In this document: positions 1 to 11,579 of the stretch, piece by piece
Numbering within the stretch: position 1 is the stretch's first letter
Layout of the letters: every line of letters starts with the position of its first letter
Source of the DNA: Caprella mutica
Lineage: Eukaryota; Arthropoda; Malacostraca; Amphipoda; Caprellidae
Direction: 5' to 3'
Length of the DNA stretch: 64,000 nt
Assembly (NCBI GenBank): GCA_947561585.1
Contig: CANNZV010000329.1
Location: 310,001 to 374,000, forward strand
The notes under the pieces: generated by a model
Seen by the model: only the letters and a program-made list of their open reading frames with translations
What the model was told of the DNA's origin: nothing
Databases searched by the model: none
Made by a program: the position numbers and the translations under genes

Positions 1-594
1 GAAGTATCACACAGTCATACATACTGCTATACATACATATTTTTTTAGTTTACTCGAAAAATTATTATCTTATAATATATCTTACAAACTTTGAGATTTA
101 CTATCATTTTTTGCTAATTAATGTGACAAATTAATCGGAAAAAATGAAAATCCCATTTTTATGTGTATTTTAAAGTTTGTTTGATGTCTTTTGATTATTC
201 TATACTTTTATACTGATCTCTCTTAGATTAATTTCGTAGCAAAGTCTTACGCTCAAGCGACTACGCAAGACAATGTAAACTGTACACTGCAACACATGCC
301 AGTAAATGGAGTAGATGATTCTCTGGACTAGCGTGCAGTCCTCTTAATTAACTAAAGTGAATATATTTTGCAGGTCTCATTAACCACAGAGTTCTCTTGC
401 AGCTGCTGATGGATGGAACATCGGGACTAAAAAAAGAACAGAGATGCACGTAAATTAAGTCAAAAAATAAAATTACATTCGTAGTCCACCCACTCATAAC
501 AATCTGGTGAAAATTTCAAATTGGAATGATTCAAATTCGTATAAATTTCATTTTTTGTTAATAAAAATATTAATGTTATATAATGGCCATTTTA

Positions 595-2899
595 TACCAA
601 GTGTCCGCTAAATAAAGTATTCGATTTGAAAATGTTGTTTTTAGTGAACTATGACGATATAGGAGACTCACATAAGTTTCTTTTAAAGGATTAGGATCTC
701 CAGTTTCCTTTGGTTTTATACATACATATGATGAATATTTTGGATCATCTGTAAAACTTCCATTACATTTGCGGTTTAGTAGTCCCAACATTGGCACAAT
801 ATAAGGGGAACAGAGGAAAAATTTCGCGCAGGAGATGATTGAATTTGGATTGGTGATCGCTACAATTCGTAGGTGCCAAGCAATATTTGATTATTTGAAA
901 CACTTTTATGTAAAGAATAGATTGAAACAAATTATGCTTGGCGTATAATAACAGGGCAGAATTTAATCCTAGTAATCTAGTCGATGGTTAAGTCATGGAA
1001 GAATTGTAATAACTTCAATTATAAAAAGATTTGGAAGCTGTCTTTTCATGACATTCACTCTTTTGCATAATTACACACTATTAGACAAGAACATAGGTCA
1101 TAATAGTAATTTACTCTTATTATGAACATTTATTCATATTAAACGTAAGTCAGTAATCTCTACAGGCATCATACGCACCTATAGTGTGTCAGAGAACATA
1201 TATTAGTATTCCTAATAAACGTTTTCTTTTTGCTTGACATATTATTTTGAATGGAAAATTATTCTTTCGTTTTTACCGTCGGATGTCTAAAAATAAAATA
1301 AAAGTTTGTATGAAAAACATATCGAGAAATCGATTCAATAGTTTTAGTGAGAGTTTGTTCCCTAAAACCAGTAGTTAGATCAGATTTCATAACTTCCGGG
1401 GGTCGGTTTATAGGGTTAAATTAAGGAAATTCAGACCACCAAAAATATATCAAGACAGAATCTTCATTTAGCATAGTATGAAATTTATTCCAGTGAAATA
1501 GACAAATATAGAAAAAACACAGTTCATTTATAGGAGGGTTGCGGGTAAAATCGAACATTTGTTAATATATGTTTTAATGGAATCAGCATATTTAATTAGG
1601 TATGATTAGATACTCTGTTCATCTAAATAATACTAATTTAAGAAAAGAAAATTTGATTTATTTGGAAAAAGCGCCCTCTAGTGCCAAATAGCACAAGCTA
1701 TTTCCAACTTTGCACGAGTCATTGACGCCATCTTGTTGTATTTCACAAACGATTTTCAAGAAACTTTAGTATATCTGCGAGTAATATTATTGATTAAAAC
1801 TTTAGATATACTTTATTTGTTAGTTTATTTTATATTAATCACAAATTCAAATATTTATAGCTTATTTATGAAGATAAACAGACATTCTATAAACGTTCAT
1901 GATGATTGTTCTGGAACGTTCTGGAAATAATGTCAACAGCGCCATCTATGAAATGATCGCATAAGCTTATGTTAACTAATAGAACCCTATTTTATCTGAA
2001 ATACTGTGTTTTAGACGAAATATTTCACATCCGTTTCTAATCATTGTTTATTTTTATTTTTTTAATGAAAATTAAACACCCTTAATCCTTAAAATACACC
2101 TTTATTTGTAACCAATGTAAGGCTATCAGGTTCCCTTACCGCAGAATATGGATAGGACTTCATCATTTTTCTGCAAACTGAAACATGAGCATTTCTGGTA
2201 GCGTATTTTTGGAATTGTTGATAATTGTCACATTCATTAGAAAGGCGCTCCAAGTAGACAGAATTACCAAAAGCAAACCAGATGATTTATTTTCTGTTTT
2301 TCCATTTCTTGAAGTATGTTGTGGACTAAGTGGAAATGATATTTCTTTGGTCAGCTAAATCCACAACAGAACATCCACAAACAATTAATAGTGCATGATA
2401 CCTATTTGAAAATGTGGAGTATTTCTTTTTCTAATAACACCTATTCTGTTGAATGGTTTGAGAAAGATGGAGCTATAGGCAACACCACTCGTAAACACTT
2501 CATCCTGATTGAAGACTCGATTTCATCAAAGGCTAATTTAACACAAATCAAAATTATATTTTTCAGCTAGGTCAGCTGATTTGACCCTCAGGACTTTTCT
2601 TCTGAGGTTTGTAATTGAGAAAGTATTTCGTAGTTGATCATCCAACATTATCCAATCGGAAAGTGAAGTTCGAAAAGTAATTGAAATAGCCTTATATAGT
2701 TGATACTAACATTAATAGATGCTAACACTCTATAGAACGTAATGAAAAATATATTGTTTTTCTTAATAAGAGTATTGAGTCCGATAGTAGTCATGTAGAA
2801 TGTACAATTTTCAAGGAAATTAAATTTGAGCTTGCATCAATGCTTTTCAAACTAAAGTATTTTCAAATCGGCTACTTTTTTAGCGGACACCCACCCTGT
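595..2899 (+). mobile_element. Decayed mariner/Tc1-like DNA transposon with inverted ends
   Basis: The left end (601-634, GTGTCCGCTAAATAAAGTAT and onward) is matched by the reverse complement of the right end (2858-2890) over about 33 bases, with a few mismatches. The right end continues into CCACCCTGTA, the usual outer border of mariner-like elements. The interior has no intact reading frame but holds transposase remnants near its right side (2451-2640). At about 2.3 kb it is longer than a typical 1.3-kb mariner, so it has probably taken up later insertions. Seen: the paired termini. Inferred: the family assignment. Confidence 0.72.
2451..2640 (+). pseudogene. Mariner/Tc1-like transposase remnant (catalytic core region)
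   Basis: Translation gives WFEKDGAIGNTTRKH, close to the WFQQDGA.xHT.R block around the second catalytic Asp of Tc1/mariner DDE transposases. About 130 bases on, in another frame, DLTLRTFLLRFVIEKVF resembles the family's (P)DLTPxDFFLWGxxKxKVY block. Stops and frame changes separate the two pieces, so the gene is dead. It lies inside the 595-2899 element, in the expected order before the right inverted end. Confidence 0.65.
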
Positions 2900-3600
2900 A
2901 CAAAGAATAAATGCATTCTAGTTGATTTGTGTGAGCCAACCTATTTATTTATAAATCAATTAACATCCCATAGTCATAACGGAGAAAATTATAAATGTTT
3001 GTTGTAAACATCATAAAAGTAATAGAAAATTGTATATATATCTTTTTAGCTATATACTGCAGGAAATAAATGTAAGATGAGAGCTAGAGAAGAGAAAATC
3101 TGACAATTTTTAATTAACAATTCTTCAGAACTAATTAATTCAATTAAGGAAGTCATCAGGTGTTTCATTTTCCATATGATTTCATTTGACATACATAAAA
3201 TATCACAGAATAATCCAGGAAAATGCAAATGTATTAACATGTTTTATTCGAGCTGAATAATGCCTAATCTGCGGAGCAATTTATCTCACTCAGGAGAACT
3301 TTTCCACCAAGTAAATCTCGGCAACATTTGTATTCAAGAGGCTTGTATTCTCCGCAGATCGTCTTGATGAACGAATAAATTGGCCATTTACTCTATGCAT
3401 ATTTGAAACTCATAACTTCGCATAAAAAAATATATTCTCTGATGATACGTGTGTTAGATTACTAATAGTTACTATAAAAATCGTATTACATTTTACGCAG
3501 TTATTACCATATCATATTTTCACCAAATATTTAATTAAATTAAAGTAAGATGATGCGCTTGCTTTTTATACTGCTGACTCACTCATAATAATATATTGCT
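2900..3600. other. AT-rich stretch without recognisable features
   Basis: No coding pattern, tandem array or paired termini were seen. A 64-codon frame on the minus strand (3046-3240) has no supporting feature and is taken as chance. Confidence 0.5.
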
Positions 3601-3607
3601 CCGTATA

Positions 3608-4235
3608 TAATTGATACTCTGTATCTTCTCGATGCTCTGTATCTTCTTGGTGTTCTGTATCTTCTTGGTGTTCTGTATCTTCTTGATGTTCTGTATCTTC
3701 TTGATGCTCTGTATCTTTTTGCTTCTGTGTATCTTGTTGGTGCTCTGTATCTTCTTGATGCTCTGTATCTTCTTGGTGTTCTGTATCTTCTTGATGTTCT
3801 GTATCTTCTTGGTGTTCTGTATCTTCTTGATGTTCTGTATCTTCTTGAAGCTCTGTATCTTCTTGCTTCTGTGTATCTTGTTGGTGCTCTGTATCTTCTT
3901 GATGCTCTGTATCTTCTTGGTGCTCTGTATCTTCTTGATGTTCTGTATCTTCTTGAAGCTCTGTATCTTCTTGATGCTCTGTATCTTCTTGCTTCTGTGT
4001 ATCTTGTTGGTGCTCTGTATCTTCTTGATGCTCTGTATCTTCTTGGTGCTCTGTATCTTCTTGATGTTCTGTATCTTCTTGATGTTCTGTATCTTCTTGA
4101 AGCTCTGTATCTTCTTGATGTTCTGTATCTTCTTGGTGTTCTGTATCTTCTTGAAGCTCTGTATCTTCTTGAAGCTCTGTATCTTCTTGAAGCTCTGTAT
4201 CTTCTTGGTGCTCTGTATCTTCCTGATGCTCTCTG
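3608..4235. repeat. 18-bp minisatellite, about 35 units
   Basis: The unit is CTGTATCTTCTTGATGCT with a few variant positions. Because 18 is a multiple of three and the unit lacks stops, both strands carry long artificial frames (RYRASR-type on the minus strand, CIFLML/LYLLDA-type on the plus strand). A divergent unit containing CTTCTGTGTATCTTGTTG recurs at about 3722, 3866 and 3992, that is 8 and 7 units apart, so blocks of 7-8 units have been duplicated together. No start context or flanking exon supports a protein. Confidence 0.93.
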
Positions 4236-4239
4236 TATC

Positions 4240-5455
4240 ATCTTTTATAATATTTGTTTTAGTTTATATTTCCTTTATTATTCTCTTAATATTTTAGATG
4301 AACGTAGCAAAGTAATAATCACTGTCATAAAGCAATATATAACTATTGTGAACCAGCTGAAAGAATCTAGCTATTAAATTATGAAAAATAAATTCAAAAC
4401 TTTATATGTAGCTATAAAATATAAACACATTTCATAAAGAGAAATCTTGCTAGGACTGAAATTAAATAGAATGTTTTTGAGAGAATTCTGCTTTAATAAT
4501 TTGAGAGGCCATGAGAGAAAAATGAAGGCAGTGATAGGATTAAAATTTAAATGAATTGAGAGAGTATATTTTATTTTCTAGGATTTTAATGTTTTGTAAA
4601 AGCACATTATATAATTATTTATAAGAAAGAAAATTAAGTAGTTGAATTTCGTAGCTAAGTGAATACTTCAGGCACTTGCAAACTATAACTAATTTAATAT
4701 TGAGTCAATTTCATTTAAAAAAAGATATCATTAATTTGTGCATAAGATTTTAGTATAGTGTATACTATAGCAATATATTTATTTATATTTAAAACTAAAG
4801 TACCACTAGTTTCCAAAATGAAACATTTACAAAGAATCCAATGATACATCAACCTTTTTAGTTCAGACTATTTTAGTTGCATATTTTAATGAACCCCTCC
4901 CTATAGTTTATATACTATGATGAAATAATATATATACCTAATGGCTATGGTGAGGGGTTATGTTTACTTTTGATTCCAACTATAGTGCGGAATATTAATT
5001 TCCTAAATAAAATATCATATACTATCATGTATAACCTTCTGATATCAAATAAGACGAGAGAATATATATATAAAATATATCTGGATCGAATATTCATATT
5101 TTTTAATTTAAAAAAAAATTGGAAAGACTGATTATTACCCCTTGCAGCAAAGGTGCCATGCGTGATAGGATCTTTCCGTAACTAAATTAATGTTATTGGA
5201 CATTATATTAATGTAATTAAACATAAATGGGGGCATTTGATAAGACTGCATTCATTTCTTTATTTAAAAGTGTGTGTTGGTAGGTATAGGTACTTTACAG
5301 ATCTTCTCCATGACTTTTTATTTTTTTAACAATCAGTAATTAAGGCAATTAATCCGCTGATTGTTTTGCTATAAATTTCATCTAGCTTGATAGCATATAT
5401 TATATGTGTTTGTTTATATATGCTTTTAAAGATTTCTATAATCATAATCATATGC
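4240..5455. other. AT-rich stretch, nothing recognised
   Basis: No exon-like segment, paired termini or array was seen. Short TATA runs and homopolymers only. Confidence 0.5.
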
Positions 5456-5457
5456 AC

Positions 5458-5620
5458 AAATGATTACTTCGGGCACATCTAACTTTCAGCAACGGGTATG
5501 ACTAGAGAGTCTGTATTTGGTGCATAAATGAGTGCTTCGTGCAGAATTCAGCGAAGACGAGATGACTTCCTTTGAATATTGATGAGGTATGCTACTAAAA
5601 TGCCATGGAGAACTGATTGA
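5458..5620 (-). repeat. Island A, left copy; inverted partner at 43286-43503
   Basis: About 160 bases are roughly 93-95% identical by eye to the reverse complement of 43286-43503. Both copies have an open frame read away from the centre (minus strand here), SSSLNSARSTHLCTKYRLSS, ending in TGA, and both carry an in-frame stop just upstream, so any exon would be short and terminal. The right copy contains a tandem duplication of 68 bases; the left copy has only part of a second unit. Could be a terminal exon or a non-coding duplicated segment. Confidence 0.8.
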
Positions 5621-5624
5621 ATAT

Positions 5625-6400
5625 TTTCTCATCGAACAAAAAATCTTCTGGTTTGCTGTAATACTGAATCAGATATTTTGTAGAGCATCATTGTACATTT
5701 TAATATATTGTATCATTTTTTGCATAGTACTTTTAAACTTTATCGTTTGTTTCATTTTAATAGTAGTATTCGTTATAAAAGATACTAACAGACGGAAATC
5801 ATAATCATGAATTATTTGCTACAATTTAGTATAAAAATATCGTTTCAAAACAATATTTTGTTTATAATCTTTTCAGAGTAGGTTATTGAAGTATTTCAGT
5901 GTTACTAGTTATAGTCATAATTTTTTGTTCTTATACATATCAATGTATATTAAATAAATCAAAATTCGTAAGTCCATCAAAATAAAAAACGACTATCAAT
6001 TCCTATGTTACCTATAATTGTAATCAGAAACATATTGATGAACTACAAAATAATTCCTGTTATTAGTAATAGAAGATGCAATAAGTTCTCATATCATTTT
6101 ATTATTACAAATAAACTTTTATTGGATATAAAATAATATCGTTTGTGCTGTCATGTGTTTCCTGGTTCGTTTATATTACTATTTTATATCAATTATGTGA
6201 GTTTCTGATTTTTGACACATACAGACAAAAAAAAACATTTCCTGCGGATCTCTTTATCTCTTTATCTCTCTATCTCTTGCAGCATTTCCTGTATTAGTTT
6301 CTTGTCTACCTATTCTGCATGTGAAAACACCATCTGTTTCGTAAAAAAAGTCAGTCATTTCTTTTCAGATATCAAACAATTCGCTTCTTTACTGAATTAA
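5625..6400. other. AT-rich stretch, nothing recognised
   Basis: Holds two short plus-strand frames (5589-5804, 6212-6400) rich in Phe, Ile and Leu, typical of chance frames in A+T-rich DNA. No splice-site or homology support. Confidence 0.45.
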
Positions 6401-6615
6401 TCACACTTTTAGTCGAATTGACCGGTTTCTTCCTGAAATTGGTTTACTAGATTGAGTTGTGTCTGAATGCCGATGCTGTTTCCATTCGTTGTGAACCATT
6501 TTGCAACACACTTTGAGATGTTTGATGACATTCTTGGTGATAACGCCAGCGCTCTCGAGGGCAACAATCTGGTCACGCTTGTAAACGGTGTCCAAAATCT
6601 AAAAAAGGGACACAA
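6401..6615 (-). pseudogene. Tc1/mariner-like transposase N-terminal fragment
   Basis: The minus-strand frame (64 residues from 6595) reads YKRDQIVALESAGVITKNVI, then KPISGRNRSIRL near its end. This matches the layout of the N-terminal helix-turn-helix of Tc1/mariner-type transposases: an R.xIvxLxxaG helix, an I.k.L recognition region, then the basic GRxRSxR linker. The segment is G+C-rich compared with its surroundings. The catalytic domain is absent and no inverted termini were found, so this is a fragment. It does not align with the 2.5-kb or 26.9-kb relics. Confidence 0.55.
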
Positions 6616-6678
6616 GTGAGCATTAGGCTACTAGCAATTCTGAAATTATAGGTAGATTTTTTGGGGGGTTACACTGAA

Positions 6679-6858
6679 GATAAGGTATTTTGGCTGATGT
6701 AAGACCCTTGTAATGACCAATAGATCAGCCCAAATGACACTCTAACGAGCTACTTCTTGCACCGCTTTAATTACTCTCATTTATAATACATCAAAGAAGC
6801 TAATTAACATAATCACCTGCACTCGGATGTTTCTGCTTACCATTGAATTACTGTACAG
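6679..6858 (-). repeat. Island B, left copy; inverted partner at 42652-42830
   Basis: About 180 bases match the reverse complement of 42652-42830 with only a handful of differences by eye. Flanking DNA on both sides is unrelated. Reading outward (minus here), an ACAG acceptor-like site and the donor-like ATGGTAAGC are kept in both copies, with YSNSMVSRNIRV in one frame. The opposite strand also has a donor-like site, so the coding strand is unclear. Could be an exon with flanks, a conserved non-coding element or a MITE fragment. Confidence 0.8.
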
Positions 6859-6859
6859 T

Positions 6860-7620
6860 ATCTAGTAGTTAATGTATGGCCTAGTAAATGGTTTTATTAA
6901 TGACAATTTGCCACCTATATAATTAATTCCCTATATATTCCTGTTTCAGAATATAGCAGATATGTATTTTCCTTAACCGATTGAATTAATTGTTCATATT
7001 TCATCCCATAGACGATGTGTATATCATCTGCAAATAATCACAAAAATTATCACCGTTTTCTATGTCTACGAACGGTAATTATTTCAAGACATGTCTCGAA
7101 ATAATTACCACTTTTATAAAAGCGAGATATAATCATTATAATAAAAAATATTTAGTAAACTCCGTAGATTTTAATTTTTTGCATACTGATAATTTATTAG
7201 CCTTAAGTATCATGATTCTATTTTTCTTCACGATTTCATTTAGATATTTAAATCATAATTTAATCTATAATTCTATTGCTTATTGTATTATTATAAAACT
7301 GTTCATTTTATTTAAACTGTGAATAATAATTTATATAAAACTGACCTTTAAAGATCGTGAATACTTATCACTAAATATTAGAGAACATAAAATGAATCCT
7401 GCTATTTTATTGAATTAACATTTTCTGAAGAAAATAGATCTAACCGACTAATAATATATCTTCTTCATCCAAGTTACATAATGATCTCCAAAGTATAATC
7501 ATTTATAACGTCGCCATATTGTCTCTTACATTGTGATATATAATAGGCGGAGCATTTCTCATTCAATACGGAATTGATGTCCCACTCTCTACTTCTCATT
7601 GAGCCTGACAATCTATATTA
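6860..7620. other. AT-rich stretch, nothing recognised
   Basis: An 86-codon plus-strand frame (7062-7322) is rich in Ile, Leu, Phe and Tyr with no distinctive motif and is judged spurious. Confidence 0.45.
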
Positions 7621-7627
7621 ATGCTCT

Positions 7628-7985
7628 CAGTACGTAAGTAATCAACTGGAGAATCTGCTGCAATATAGTTACTCATGAGTCGTGAGTACGTCAGTTATTA
7701 ACGTTAGAATCTTGCAGCGATATAGTTACTCATGAATAGGGTTGTAACAATACGCGTTTAAAATCATAAAACCTGTAAATGTTATAGACGGATTGAATAA
7801 AAAACTATTCAATCGTTCTAAACCAGAGGTATACAGTATTCGATACCATTTCCTTTTTTGTTTTCGTATATGATATTCTTAAGATCTATGATATTGAATG
7901 CATATTGTCACAACCCTACTCGTGACTCAAAAGTACGTCAGTTATTAGCAGGAGAATCTTGCGGTGATATCATTACTTAAGACTC
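7628..7985. repeat. Three-unit tandem repeat split by a MITE
   Basis: Units of about 60 bases begin GTACGTMAGTWATNAAC, pass through GAGAATCTTGCAGCGATATA and end near ACTCATGAGTC. Two units lie before 7737 and one after 7918; the 178-bp MITE at 7739-7916 sits between them at a TA. The tandem repeat therefore predates the insertion. Confidence 0.75.
7739..7916. mobile_element. 178-bp TA-flanked MITE (GGGTTGTAACAATA ends), copy 1
   Basis: The left end GGGTTGTAACAATACGCGTTT pairs with the right end GCATATTGTCACAACCC, and TA flanks both sides. A second copy of the same length is at 24266-24443, and ends of the same type bound 37356-38113. TA duplication suggests mobilisation by a Tc1/mariner-type transposase. 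It has no coding capacity. Confidence 0.8.
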
Positions 7986-8449
7986 ATCTTAAGTCGAAAA
8001 TATGGGAGGTGATGATTACTATGTTAATAAGACAAAAAAATCTAAAAATTTCAAGAACTAACAAAGAAAACTTAGTTACAACAAATATAAGAATAAGCAA
8101 TAACTTAAGTTCTCAACACGACCATATTTAAAACACTAAGAACGATGTTGTTGAATCAATAAATATTGATCATTCCGATATATTGAAAGTAATAAGATTC
8201 GAATACATTTGACTAATTTTTTTTGATCGATGAATAGTTTAAATTATTATTCTTTTGATTTTCGAAACTGAACCATCCTACACGTCTAGCATTCACTTTT
8301 CCTCTCAGTTTGTTATATTTTATTTACGATTCTCTTTGCTATCGTACAGCAGAATCAAAGAAGTAATTGCACAATAGACTGCAATGTTCAGATCAGAGGA
8401 AACAAACGATCTACGGAGCGAGCGACTTGATACTGTTGAGATTCAATGA

Positions 8450-9241
8450 CAAATTTCATAACCGAGTCAAAATTTGCAAGTCAACCTGAGACTTCACTTG
8501 AGTCAAGGCTGGCAAATCTTCAATGTGTTTGAGTCTTTTTGATGATTGACTCTACCTGAGTGAATCTGACTATGAATTAGGAGTCTATGACTCTTTTTTT
8601 TTTTTCTGCGTTTCTTTGCGAATTCTTCATATTAACTTTTTTCAATAATTTTCATGGCATCAGCAGAAACAGGGGCTTGAATTTAAGTCACAGCTCAATA
8701 TCTTTTAAAAGAAACAAACGTTAATATTACACACGTATTGGGACTTCTGAAATTACACATTTTTAATTGATTTTTTCTGGAAAAGTCAGATGCATTTAAA
8801 ATTACTCAAATATATTCAAAAGTCAGAGTCTATGCAATTAATGTTTGTAATAAATTACTTTTCGTATCAAAAGGGAGTATGATAAGCTCATCAATTTAAT
8901 ATTAAATAATAAATTTCTATTTCAAAATGTCTGTACATGGTTGTTGTAGCAGAATTTGTTTTATATCTGAGTTACTGAAGTCTGATCCAACACTGAAAAA
9001 AATACGAGTCAAATTGACTCAAAATTTGAGTTTTCAGTTTGTCCCAAAACCGACTAAAAATGTGAGTCAATTTGACTCATCCTAACATTTTACTCAAAAA
9101 CAGAAGTCATATTGACTCCTAATTCATAGTCAGATTAACTCAGGTAGAGTCAATCAAGAATACAGACTCCATCTAATGTTGGAATTTTGCCTGCCTTGAC
9201 TCAAGCGATGAGTCAAATTGACTTGCATTTTTTTCTCAGTG
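8450..9241. repeat. Inverted repeat rich in GAGTCA, with a CACTGA-ended MITE
   Basis: The segment at 8472-8592 is an imperfect inverted copy of 9107-9225; for instance TCTACCTGAG...AATCTGACTATGAATTAGGAGTC appears in the left arm and its reverse complement in the right. The right part is bounded by CACTGAAAAAAATACGAGTCA at 8991 and a reverse-complement end TTGACTTGCATTTTTTTCTC followed by AGTG at 9241, forming a MITE of about 250 bp. The left arm is best read as a partial, opposite copy of the same family. The motif GAGTCAA/TTGACTC recurs many times inside. Confidence 0.72.
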
Positions 9242-9244
9242 GCA

Positions 9245-10420
9245 TTGTGGTTGCCTGAGGGCTACAATAATTTATTTATAAATAAATGCTAAATAAATAA
9301 TTTATTTATTAATCATAGGTATGATTACAATGCAGTTTGAAGTTGAAGTGTTGAAGGCAAAACTTAGGTGGATTAGTCAGTTTGTTTCCATTTTTTTTTA
9401 AGTTAAAGCTTTTTAGTATGCCTGAAATGCTGCTAATACTTTGATAAACTTTTAATAGCTATCTATTTGTTCAGCTTGTAGCCATTTAATTGTTATCAAA
9501 AACGCCGAACCGTGTGTGTCCGATAAAGCAGTAAACACCCTGTATCTAACATTTCTGTTTATATAGGATTAGGTTTTGTTATCTTTCTGCTCTAGTTATT
9601 GTTCGGCTATTCAAATAAATAGTTGCATCTAATATCTCTATTAAAATAATTGCAATTATTAAAAAAAAAGTTAATATATTTGAAATAGGCATATTTAATT
9701 CATGCAATATGTCCACTTTCTTGGATCTTTGGTCATCTAAATCTATTAACTGTAATTAATTTATGTTTATTTATTTTGTCCCGTTTCATACATTACCCAA
9801 ACAATTAGAAACTGTACCGGTGTAAGTCAGTTTAAATGAACTATATTGCACTATGGTTTCTAATACCGTTTTCGATATTCAATTCTAGTACAGTATTTGT
9901 AATTAATAAATAGAATACTATTAGCAAACTCCGTAGACTCTACTCAGTACGTTAATAATAATCATTATAATTTAATGATAATCATTATATTTTAATGAAA
10001 ATCATAACATTTTAATTATTATTATTACTTTAGTTATTGTCATCACTTTAATTATAATCATTATTATAACTATATTAAATATTTAAATGATCTGAATCAT
10101 TACTGCTTTAACTATTTTAATTATTCAATCATCACTTTATTTGTTATAATCATTTAATCGTCACTTTAACTATTTTATTCATGAATTTAAACATTTAATC
10201 ATTTCATTAGACTAAATAATCTAGAGATAATATTAATAAATTCTGTGGATTTTAATCATTATCTTGAAATTAACAAATATAAGCAAATACATACATAAAT
10301 ACATAATTTAATTAAATATCATTCCAAAAATCTACAATAATATCATTTCACCAATTATGGTATTTTAATATAATTCATTAGATGCAGCCAAGTGAATCTA
10401 ATATATATTTTGGTACAATC
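9245..10420. other. AT-rich stretch; one possible orphan transposon end
   Basis: At 9510-9543 the sequence GTGTGTCCGATAAAGCAG, then TAAACACCCTGTA, looks like a right mariner-type terminus, but I could not find a left partner. From 9945 to 10210 a degenerate ATT/TAATCATT-type simple sequence fills the interval. No exon was recognised. Confidence 0.4.
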
Positions 10421-10517
10421 ATGTGTCACGTTTCGGACACGAAAGGTAGATCGATATGTCCCCTCTGGATGACCTTAATTTTAGAACCATGCAATCCTAT
10501 GAATTCAATACCTATCA

Positions 10518-10619
10518 CATCTTCTTCCTGGACAATAACAGAATTCCTCACATAGTCAAAGTCTGGCCGATTGTCATTGGTCAGAAGATCTGCTGACAGC
10601 AATGTGTTAAACATGTGAT
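10518..10619 (-). repeat. Island C, left copy (possible exon); inverted partner at 36049-36150
   Basis: About 100 bases match the reverse complement of 36049-36150 with only a few differences. Read on the minus strand it gives DLLTNDNRPDFDYVRNSVIV followed by QEED, after an acceptor-like GCTGTCAG. Of the three substitutions inside this frame, two are silent and one changes Val to Glu; in the opposite frame all three change the residue. That favours the minus strand as coding, on thin numbers. The open frame here continues to 10426; the partner diverges after the QEED codons. Protein family not recognised. Confidence 0.6.
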
Positions 10620-10872
10620 GTGGAATTAATTATAAATGGAGGCTGAGGAGGAATCAAGGAGGCTGCTGACCAGACTAATTTTATGTAAATAAATGGAATA
10701 ATTAAAGATAGGTAGATGTGGAAATAATATTTAATATATAATAGACTTAGAAAAAAACATATCAGTCTGGGATACACAGGTTTTTCTCTGATTGTCACAA
10801 ATACGAGACACTTTAAATGATAATACAATAATTTATGATATACTGAATGTAATTCAAATGTCTAAAGTGTTT

Positions 10873-10991
10873 CAGTGCGATGCACTTTAGTGTACTGGCA
10901 TTCATTCCTGATGTACTTAGAATATTTCAACTGAAATAAAACCTTTTATTTCAATTATATAGATTCAAAAACACTAAAGAGCATCGCACTG
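10873..10991. mobile_element. Small MITE with CAGTGCGATGC ends
   Basis: CAGTGCGATGCACTTTAGTG at the left is mirrored by CACTAAAGAGCATCGCACTG at the right, 119 bp overall. A second inner inverted pair (ATTTCAACTGAAAT) gives a compact hairpin. No second copy was noticed in the window. Confidence 0.65.
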
Positions 10992-11014
10992 ATCTTAAAC
11001 TTCCAAGATCTTAA

Positions 11015-11575
11015 AGGGGCAGTTCAGTCAAAATCAAACTATCGCCACATTGGTCCTAAATCGATTTAGTATATTTATTTATGTAACATTAGAATATTCG
11101 TTGAAATGTTAATATAAAAAGTATATTGTAAATTAGTGGCGCCATCTGTGGACTGTGGTGGACCGACGTACTAATCATTGTAGTACGTAAACAAAATGAT
11201 AACCAGTCCCAGACTTGAATCTTGAATCTGTCATTATATGTTTGAAAATTGTGAAAAGAATTTGTGAAATTGAAAACTGTCCTTTAAGTCAATTAGATTT
11301 AGTTTTGAAAAGAAAACCATCTCTTCATAAATTACCTATTAATACTGTTGATAGAAAAATTGATAACATGTTATCAGCTGTAAAATGTAAACAAATAGTA
11401 CAGAGTGGTGGCGCCATCTGTAGGAGGACGCAGGAACTAAATCGAATTTATAAAATATGATATATATCGCTTATTATATATTTTTCAACCGTTTAATTCT
11501 ACAAGAATGTTTTATTCTTTCTAAGTGATCGTTCAACATTAAAATTATGAAAACAAAAATTGACTGAACTCCCCT
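11015..11575. mobile_element. 561-bp piggyBac-like MITE with TTAA target duplication
   Basis: The left end AGGGGCAGTTCAGTCAAAAT pairs with the right-end complement AGGGGAGTTCAGTCAATTTT, and TTAA stands immediately outside both (11011-11014, 11576-11579). TTAA duplication is the signature of piggyBac-type transposases. The element carries GTGGCGCCATCTGT twice in direct orientation (11136 and 11408) and no transposase. An 81-codon frame inside (11215-11460) has no recognised domain. Confidence 0.72.
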
Positions 11576-11579
11576 TTAA

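Noticed and set aside
3579..4377. Three long frames of 216-228 residues (RYRASR, LYLLDA, CIFLML repeats).
   Set aside because: By-products of an 18-bp minisatellite; simultaneously open on opposite strands.
9510..9543. GTGTGTCCGATAAAGCAG...CACCCTGTA as a mariner-type right end.
   Set aside because: No matching left end found within several kilobases; kept only as a note.
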